Below, piece after piece: positions 7,284 to 12,757 of a stretch of 12,757 nt of DNA. The stretch comes from Bacteroidota bacterium (GTDB lineage: Bacteria > Bacteroidota > Ignavibacteria > UBA10030 > UBA6906), in NCBI GenBank assembly GCA_003541875.1, contig DPLS01000348.1:1-12757 (forward strand), in the 5' to 3' direction. Under the pieces are notes generated by a model. The model had not been told where the DNA came from, searched no databases, and saw nothing but the letters and a program-made list of their open reading frames with translations. Both the position numbers and the translations under genes were made by a program. Each line of letters opens with the position of its first letter. The first letter of the stretch is position 1.

Positions 7284-10200
7284 CTATTTCAAGAACAACA
7301 TCTTCCTGATATCTGCAAATCCCGATGAGCGCAAGCTGTAGTAGTATATGCCACTCGAGAGGGTGACGCCCCTGTTGTCCGTTCCTGAGAACTGAACGGC
7401 ATACCGCCCCGATTGCTGATTCCCATCTACAAGCCGCGCAACTTCCTGCCCAATATCGTTGTAGATGGTCAGCGTGACATAGCCTTCCTTGGGCAAGCCG
7501 TACGTGATTTGAGTGGTTGGGTTGAAAGGATTCGGATAGTTCTGTGCAAGCTCATACGTCGTGGGAATTCCTCCGAGATCCAGTACCGAAGTTGGTGATT
7601 GGATCGTGAACGTATTATTGCTTTCATCTCGCAGCGTCGTATCAGATGAAGAGGTGACGCGAACAAAAGACTGACCCGGCACATTGGGGACCGTCCACGC
7701 AAATGAGCCAGTTGTTGCGGGAACATTCGTCACAATTGACTGCCAGTTGGTTCCAGGCAGCACCCGATAGTAGAGATTTAGCTGACTGACAAGTGTCGAA
7801 GACCACGTGATGTTGTGCAGGGTGCCGACTTGCCATACTTCACCGCCATTCGGGGATAGCACAGATACCGCGGCGACAAGAGCGCCTGTTCCGCTCAGTG
7901 GTATTCGCGTCGGGCTGCCAGCCGCATTACTGCTGATGCGCAATGTATCGACGTACGCCTGCAGGGCAGTCGGAGCAAAGACTACTGCAAGCGTGTCGGA
8001 TTCACCGGGTGCAACCGTAAACGAAGTACGGCCCGGCGTGAAGAACGCCGTCCCTGCCGTAACACTCGTGATCACAAGTGGACCCGTTCCGGCATTTGAA
8101 ATGCGGATCGTGTCCCGGCGGGTCTGACCAACGCCGACGTTGCCGAATGCAACCGAGCCAGGAGTTGCGGATATGCTCGCAACTGTAATCGAGAAATCCG
8201 CGTCACTACTGTCGACTGGCAGTGCATCAGACACATCGCTGATGCGGACGCGGGCCTGAGCCGTCGGCGTGTTCGGAATAGTCCATGCATAGGTACCAAG
8301 CGATCCAACAACACTTGCAGCTATCGTTTGCCAGGTGCCAGCAAGGCTCGTTTTGTATTCAATCCTCACGTTCGGGATGTTCCCTGCAGACCAGGTGATG
8401 TTGCGGACCGAGTTGTACGACCAGTTTTCGCCCCCATTGGGCGAGATCACGGTAACGGCCTGAGCGTTTGTGGTTGGAACAACGTAGGTAATGTTATACT
8501 TGTATACACCACTCGTCTGCTGCGCGAAAAAAGTCGCCCGATCATACGCTAGCATCGCAGAGTTCGCCCCGGTAAGCGACGTGGAGGAGAAATTCGCGCC
8601 AGCATTGGTAGATAGATATGACGTGCTTCCACCGTACGTCCCGTAGATGACAACGTTCGGATCATCTTTCGCAATATCAGTACCCCACGTAGACCCCGTG
8701 GAGGCTATCACAGGCCAACTGACCCCGCTATTCGTGGTCTTGTTGAAGCCGCCAGACCCCCACGCGGTTGCAAACGCGTAGGTATTGCGCAACCGGCAAA
8801 TGCTGATCATTGGGATCTCAGACCCGGAAGTCGTGTAGATGGATGTCCAATTATGGCCGTAGTCACTAGAACGCCACATCTGCCCTTGGCCGCTGCCAGT
8901 AACACCGTCACCGACGTACCATAGGTTCGGACTGTCGGGAACAATAGCAATGTCGCAAGGGCTCCTGAAACTCGTCCGGGCAAGCGTGTCCCACGTCTCA
9001 CCAAAATTCTTTGAGAGATACAAAATGCCATCCGGTCCGCTCCCGGTTCCTTCGGCCGCGAAGATCACGGTATCGGGATGCTCAGGATCCATTTCGAGCG
9101 GCATGCCGTAGCTTGTGAAGTTGCGAAGAAGAGTGGTCGTCCATGTCGCCCCGCGGTTCGTGGTGCGACGCACACCTTTGCCGCCACCCGAGGTTGCTGC
9201 AATCCACACATTCGTGTCGGTCGGTGAAACGTAGAACGACCAGGTCGAGCCGCCGGTCGAGATTGTGGCAATCGAACTCCAGTTCTCTCCGCGGTCACCA
9301 CTCATATACACTGTGCTGCCCATGACCACGTAGATGATATTCTTGTTCCATGGGTTCACACAGAACGTGTTGCCGATTGCACTGCCCGAAAACTTTTGTG
9401 TCCACTGGTAGTTTACTGTTGCACCTTGCGGGAGTTGCCACGTTGTCCCACCGTCAGTCGTACGAAGGACAACATTATTTTTCTCACCACACGCCCAGCC
9501 AGTTGTCGGAGAGTAGAAGAAGACATCGTTGAGCTTTGCATGCAACTGGTGAATCCCATATCCGTACGATGCTCCTCCGTCGGTCGTAGTTCTGACGTAT
9601 CCACCTCCGCCGACAAAGCAAGCGGATGTGGGAGACACAGCAAACACGTCGTTGACGTCGGCGTGGGTATCAGTTCTGAAATTCAGCTTTGTCCATGTTC
9701 CACCTCCATTAGAGCTTTTGTAGCAGAATTCATCGGCGCCCGCGATGTACACACTCTGTCCTGATGCGCTCACTGAGAAGACGTCTTTCGTCCATCCAGC
9801 TTGGGTGACACTTGCCCACGACGTACCTCCGTCTGTTGTCTTTAAGACAGTACCAGCAGTGCCGACAGTATAGCCTGTCAGCAGATCAACAAAGGTAATC
9901 GAGTTGAGTAGTTGGGTTGTGTTTGAGGTCTGAAGAGTCCAGGAGGCGCCACCATTGGAGGTCTTAAGGATTGATCCGTTCCCACCTGCGATCCAGCCAG
10001 TCTGTAGATCGACGAATGAGACTGACCTGAGTGAGGCACCGCCGGCAAGAGTCTGGGTGACCCAGGTGGTTCCACCATCAGTAGAGGAGTAGCAAAGACC
10101 GTTGTCACCAACGATCCAGACATTGGAGGTGAATGTGAACACTGAGCGAAGGGCCGACGAACCCTGAGTTGAGGTTGTCCACGTCACGCCACCATCAAAC

Positions 10201-10337
10201 GAATGGAACACGGTGCCATTGTTCCCCACAGCCCAAACGTCGACACCGTTCGGGGAGTGGACACCATAGAATCCATCGCCGAAGGCTGGCAAAGTCAAAG
10301 CGATGACAACAAAAATGATTACGAAGGCATTCTTCAT
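7284..10337 (-). CDS. Large secreted Asp-box (BNR/YCF48-like) propeller protein with Ig-like domains and T9SS sorting domain
   Basis: A 1017-residue exported protein. Residues 1-20 are a signal peptide (cleavage near AFG-D). Thirteen Asp-box motifs of the form S/T-x-D/N-x-G-x-x-W/Y/F follow, starting at residues 46, 85, 126, 167, 208, 251, 293, 346, 392, 442, 490, 534 and 576; the first seven are 39-43 residues apart like YCF48 repeats, the rest more irregular. This suggests one seven-bladed and one six- or seven-bladed propeller. Then come a KNH/Kre9-like Ig domain (about 629-718, ISPNGGENW), a choice-of-anchor D domain (about 721-818), a second KNH-like domain (823-912, LSPNGGEVW) and a T9SS type A tail (928-1017, LAQNYPNPFNPTT to KMLFLK). 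GGAGGAG precedes the ATG. It follows the HzsA-like gene by 32 bases, so they are probably cotranscribed. It likely binds or senses an external ligand; no catalytic residues are recognised. Confidence 0.93.
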   Translation of the reverse strand: MKNAFVIIFVVIALTLPAFGDGFYGVHSPNGVDVWAVGNNGTVFHSFDGGVTWTTSTQGSSALRSVFTFTSNVWIVGDNGLCYSSTDGGTTWVTQTLAGGASLRSVSFVDLQTGWIAGGNGSILKTSNGGASWTLQTSNTTQLLNSITFVDLLTGYTVGTAGTVLKTTDGGTSWASVTQAGWTKDVFSVSASGQSVYIAGADEFCYKSSNGGGTWTKLNFRTDTHADVNDVFAVSPTSACFVGGGGYVRTTTDGGASYGYGIHQLHAKLNDVFFYSPTTGWACGEKNNVVLRTTDGGTTWQLPQGATVNYQWTQKFSGSAIGNTFCVNPWNKNIIYVVMGSTVYMSGDRGENWSSIATISTGGSTWSFYVSPTDTNVWIAATSGGGKGVRRTTNRGATWTTTLLRNFTSYGMPLEMDPEHPDTVIFAAEGTGSGPDGILYLSKNFGETWDTLARTSFRSPCDIAIVPDSPNLWYVGDGVTGSGQGQMWRSSDYGHNWTSIYTTSGSEIPMISICRLRNTYAFATAWGSGGFNKTTNSGVSWPVIASTGSTWGTDIAKDDPNVVIYGTYGGSTSYLSTNAGANFSSTSLTGANSAMLAYDRATFFAQQTSGVYKYNITYVVPTTNAQAVTVISPNGGENWSYNSVRNITWSAGNIPNVRIEYKTSLAGTWQTIAASVVGSLGTYAWTIPNTPTAQARVRISDVSDALPVDSSDADFSITVASISATPGSVAFGNVGVGQTRRDTIRISNAGTGPLVITSVTAGTAFFTPGRTSFTVAPGESDTLAVVFAPTALQAYVDTLRISSNAAGSPTRIPLSGTGALVAAVSVLSPNGGEVWQVGTLHNITWSSTLVSQLNLYYRVLPGTNWQSIVTNVPATTGSFAWTVPNVPGQSFVRVTSSSDTTLRDESNNTFTIQSPTSVLDLGGIPTTYELAQNYPNPFNPTTQITYGLPKEGYVTLTIYNDIGQEVARLVDGNQQSGRYAVQFSGTDNRGVTLSSGIYYYSLRSSGFADIRKMLFLK

Positions 10338-10341
10338 GCTA

Positions 10342-10348
10342 CTCCTCC
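10342..10348 (-). promoter_or_regulatory. Strong ribosome binding site for the 1017-residue T9SS protein
   Basis: GGAGGAG on the minus strand, 4 bases before the ATG at 10337 (6 from the GGAGG core). It occupies the 32-base gap after the HzsA-like gene stop and supports translation from a shared transcript. Confidence 0.65.
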
Positions 10349-10369
10349 AAAAGAATGGATGTGTAAGTG

Positions 10370-12523
10370 TTAATGAATTCTTGCTATCGTCTCAACTTCA
10401 GCCAGGCCGGCGATGCGGCGATGGTAGACGGTGCCAAAGAACTTGGTGACAATAATCTTTGCTGAATCAACTCGCATTCGGGGGAACGAAACGTGCGTCC
10501 CTTCCGGCTCCACTCTGCCGGTGGAAGCAATCCTCCCGACTTCATTGGAATCACAATATAGAAGAATTTCTGAATCTTGCACACGAATGTTTGTGCCTGA
10601 TCGGGAATCGGCAGTAATTCCATAGAGAACAACCTCGCGGAGATCGATGGGAGTATCCCATTTCAGCTGGACGAAGCTCCCTTCACCTTCATTTGACACC
10701 CAGATTACCGAATCTCCGCCTGTGCGTGCCTGCCGATCCGCGACACGTTGCGGAATGAATGTTCGACCCGCTTCATTGACAAAGAAGGAAGAACCTGTAA
10801 CCCTGGCCGACGGGGATGCGTTGAACCACTCAGCAAGCGTTGCATTTATCGGCACGGTAAGAACAGAATGTCCCGCGTGGCAACCAACACACTTCGTTCC
10901 ACCTCCAACGCGCTCGTAGTTTGTCCCGGTGACATGTGCAAATCCACCACTGGGAGTAGTCAGCACATGGCCAGAGCTATCGACAACTTGTTCGAAGAGC
11001 GGGACGTCAGCAGGCGCGCCGGGCTCGTGGACGCCACCTTCCCGAAAGACATCGGCTGTTCTGAATAGAATGGAAGGATCCGGAACCCACGGATTTTGCC
11101 GTTGTGAATTCAAAAAGAATCGTATCTTCGCCCCGACCACAAGGCGAGGCGCATCCGGCATCGGCTCATCGACAGCCCCGTTCGTGAATATGTTCATACA
11201 GTCGAATCGGAACGTGTCGTTTATAAGATACGTGCTGGGGTCTTCAGTGGGAGGCAAGTCTGAAAGAATCGCTGGATATTCGTCTTTCAGAATCGGCGGA
11301 ATCTTCCGACGTCTCACTACCTGTGGCTCAAGCTCCAGTGTGCCAGGTAGATCCAGCACCTTCTGAAGGTCCTTGCCATCAAGTGTGCATGCAAAGATCC
11401 CGTAGTCTTTTCCATCTGTCGAATAGGAAAACAGAATATCTTGCTTTGAGAGCTCAACAGGATCAGTGGCGTAGGGGGGCTGGACTGTCGACACTTGCCT
11501 CAGTGACTCATCAGACTTTACTCCAACAACGTAGTGTTCATAGTCCACACCATGCTTGAACCATCGAATCCCTACACCGCCAACCGTTGGAGTCAGCGAT
11601 GTACGCGGACTGAACGTACTCAAGAGCCTGCCATCAGACATCACGAAAGGTTTGTAGGTCTGGGATCCGAATCGCGTGCGCGTGTAGCCCGCGTAGAGTT
11701 TCAGCCGATTCCCGTCAGGGTTCACTGACATCGCGTGCCAGATGTTGCCAACATCCGTCGTTAGAGCAAGTTGGTCATCCCGCCCCAGACCGTCACGAGT
11801 CGCGTTACTTGGACGATCGAGGTTCAACCACCACCGTGCGAACACAATTCTGCCTGTCAAGGGGTCGACGGTTGGTTCTTCAGCACCGTTTCGTTCAGAG
11901 GTAATGCGATGCAAGTCTGATCCGTCGGCGTTCATTACGTAGAGATTACTCGTGAGAACCTGATCGATGCTCGCCATGGATGGGTGCCGCGTGCTTGCAA
12001 ACGCGATACGGCCATCCGGCAACCAACACGGATCGAAATCATCATATCGAACGAACGCGGATGCTGCCGCGCCAAACTGCGACAGATCGATGTGCCGATC
12101 TGTGACCGTCAACTGCTCCGGAACACCGCCGCCGATGCCGATCTTGTAGATCCTCCAACTGCTGTCCGGATGAACAACACCGGAAAACACGACAGTCTTC
12201 GCATCCCAGGAAACACAAGGGTCGGCAACATCATAGAGTTGCCCGCCCCGAACAAGAGAACGGACGGATCCGTCGGTCGTACGCAGCATGAGTTTCCCCC
12301 CGACAACGACGGTCCGGAATTGCGGACCGAAGCCGGGGATGGCACCTGAACTATGAGGACTGGAAGCTGGGACGGGATTGCGCGATACAAAAACTATCGG
12401 AGGAAGGGGTCGAGGCGAAGGTTGTTTGCCAAGATTCTTGCTAACCGCGTTTGTGGACAACCAGAGTTGCCCAAATAAAAGTGCAGCAACAACCAGAAAC
12501 TTGACGGAGGAGCCTCTCATCAT
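10370..12523 (-). CDS. Hydrazine synthase alpha subunit-like protein: TolB-like propeller, single heme c site, discoidin-like C-terminus
   Basis: A 717-residue exported protein with a signal peptide (residues about 7-26) and no T9SS tail, so probably periplasmic or released. Residues about 40-400 form WD40/TolB-like (PD40) blades, including DDFDPCWLPDGRIAF (161-175), NLYVMNADGSDLHRIT (193-208) and NGAEEPTVDPLTGRIVFARWW (from 212). This pattern is characteristic of the HzsA-related family, named after the propeller-bearing alpha subunit of anammox hydrazine synthase. One heme c motif, CVGCH (545-549), lies after the propeller; no second CXXCH is present. Residues about 605-717 resemble an F5/8 type C (discoidin) carbohydrate-binding domain (IWVSNEGEGSFVQLKW). 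HzsB/HzsC homologues are absent, so the reaction is unknown. The start ATG is the first of two adjacent ATGs, with a weak SD. The next gene follows by 32 bases. Confidence 0.85.
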   Translation of the reverse strand: MMRGSSVKFLVVAALLFGQLWLSTNAVSKNLGKQPSPRPLPPIVFVSRNPVPASSPHSSGAIPGFGPQFRTVVVGGKLMLRTTDGSVRSLVRGGQLYDVADPCVSWDAKTVVFSGVVHPDSSWRIYKIGIGGGVPEQLTVTDRHIDLSQFGAAASAFVRYDDFDPCWLPDGRIAFASTRHPSMASIDQVLTSNLYVMNADGSDLHRITSERNGAEEPTVDPLTGRIVFARWWLNLDRPSNATRDGLGRDDQLALTTDVGNIWHAMSVNPDGNRLKLYAGYTRTRFGSQTYKPFVMSDGRLLSTFSPRTSLTPTVGGVGIRWFKHGVDYEHYVVGVKSDESLRQVSTVQPPYATDPVELSKQDILFSYSTDGKDYGIFACTLDGKDLQKVLDLPGTLELEPQVVRRRKIPPILKDEYPAILSDLPPTEDPSTYLINDTFRFDCMNIFTNGAVDEPMPDAPRLVVGAKIRFFLNSQRQNPWVPDPSILFRTADVFREGGVHEPGAPADVPLFEQVVDSSGHVLTTPSGGFAHVTGTNYERVGGGTKCVGCHAGHSVLTVPINATLAEWFNASPSARVTGSSFFVNEAGRTFIPQRVADRQARTGGDSVIWVSNEGEGSFVQLKWDTPIDLREVVLYGITADSRSGTNIRVQDSEILLYCDSNEVGRIASTGRVEPEGTHVSFPRMRVDSAKIIVTKFFGTVYHRRIAGLAEVETIARIH
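10877..10891 (-). other. Heme c attachment motif CVGCH
   Basis: Five codons encode C545-V-G-C548-H549 of the HzsA-like protein, the standard covalent heme c site. It lies between the propeller and the discoidin-like domain. Attachment requires export, which the signal peptide provides. Confidence 0.85.
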
Positions 12524-12579
12524 GCGTCTAGAGTACTCGAAGAACAGGTTAGAATAGGATGTGATTCAGATATCGTATT

Positions 12580-12610
12580 GAAAGATACGTCTTCTTCAGC
12601 AGAAAGCAAA
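12580..12610 (-). promoter_or_regulatory. Candidate Bacteroidota-type promoter for the HzsA-like operon
   Basis: On the minus strand TTTG (12610-12607) and TATCTTTC (12587-12580) are 19 bases apart, close to the Bacteroidota pattern TTTG-N19-21-TAnnTTTG with one mismatch. It lies between the upstream terminator and the ATG at 12523, giving a leader of about 50 bases. Confidence 0.35.
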
Positions 12611-12644
12611 GAGGCAAAATGAAGAACATCTCTCTTTGATCATA

Positions 12645-12671
12645 CAAAAGAAAAGGGCGCTGCCGGCGCCC
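12645..12671 (-). terminator. Rho-independent terminator of the gene at the right edge
   Basis: On the minus strand GGGCGC and GCGCCC form a perfect 6-bp GC stem (12671-12655) with a 5-base loop, followed by TTTTCTTTT. It lies 36 bases after the stop of the T9SS protein at the window edge, and separates that gene from the HzsA-like operon. Confidence 0.85.
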
Positions 12672-12706
12672 GTTGAGTTTCTCACCACCGCGCGTGGCAA
12701 TGATGG

Positions 12707-12757
12707 TCACTTCAAATACAACATTGGCTTTGTTTGCGTTGTGGTTTCAGTGTGCAT
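12707..12757 (-). CDS. C-terminal end of a T9SS-sorted protein (partial)
   Basis: Only 16 codons and the TGA stop are inside the window. They end TKPMLYLK, the usual finish of T9SS type A C-terminal domains and matching KMLLLK and KMLFLK of the two complete proteins here. A strong terminator follows at 12645-12671 in the right orientation. The rest of the gene lies beyond the right edge, so its function cannot be judged. Confidence 0.65.
   Translation of the reverse strand: MHTETTTQTKPMLYLK

Noticed and set aside
8600..10200. DNA-level tandem repeat or CRISPR-like array
   Set aside because: The periodicity of about 120-130 bases reflects Asp-box protein repeats; the DNA copies are strongly diverged.
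10370..12523. Evidence that the organism is an anammox bacterium
   Set aside because: Only an alpha-subunit-like protein with one heme site is present, with no beta/gamma subunits or multiheme neighbours; similar propeller cytochromes occur in other phyla.

Overview
This window looks like a chromosomal piece of a Bacteroidota/FCB-type bacterium, probably Ignavibacteria-like. Two complete proteins, and the last residues of a third at the right edge, end in the type IX secretion (T9SS) type A C-terminal sorting domain with the 'LAQNYPNPFNP' opening and an M-L-x-L-K end. Shine-Dalgarno (SD) sites range from strong (GGAGG) to absent. No tRNA, rRNA, CRISPR array, transposase or phage gene was seen. 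Nearly everything is on the minus strand; the only plus-strand gene is a small response regulator.

Left half, positions 1-5388 (minus): an envelope glycan cassette. An NAD-dependent sugar epimerase/dehydratase, a dolichyl/polyprenyl-phosphate-mannose-synthase-like family 2 glycosyltransferase and an FAD-dependent oxidoreductase (cut by the left edge) form a tight operon: a 14-base gap, then a TGATG overlap. Upstream lie a GT39/ArnT-like membrane glycosyltransferase and undecaprenyl-diphosphatase UppP. Together they can prepare a sugar, load it on a polyprenyl carrier, transfer it outside the cytoplasmic membrane and recycle the carrier. The exact product cannot be read from the sequence.

Middle, 5389-6068: uppP is divergent from a stand-alone CheY-like receiver, which has a near-consensus promoter (TTGACA, 17 bases, TATATT). 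A weak hairpin lies in the convergent gap after it.

Right half, 6069-12757 (minus): a secreted-protein region. Gene order in transcription direction: the tail of a T9SS protein and its terminator; a 717-residue exported protein resembling hydrazine synthase alpha subunits (TolB-like propeller, one CXXCH heme c site, discoidin-like C-terminus); 32 bases later a 1017-residue T9SS protein with 13 Asp-box repeats and Ig-like domains; a 336-base stretch holding a probable dispersed inverted-repeat element; and a 292-residue choice-of-anchor V protein with an unusual C-x-C-H motif and its own T9SS tail. The HzsA-like protein beside large T9SS-exported proteins is the most interesting part. No hydrazine synthase beta/gamma partner is present, so an anammox role is not implied.
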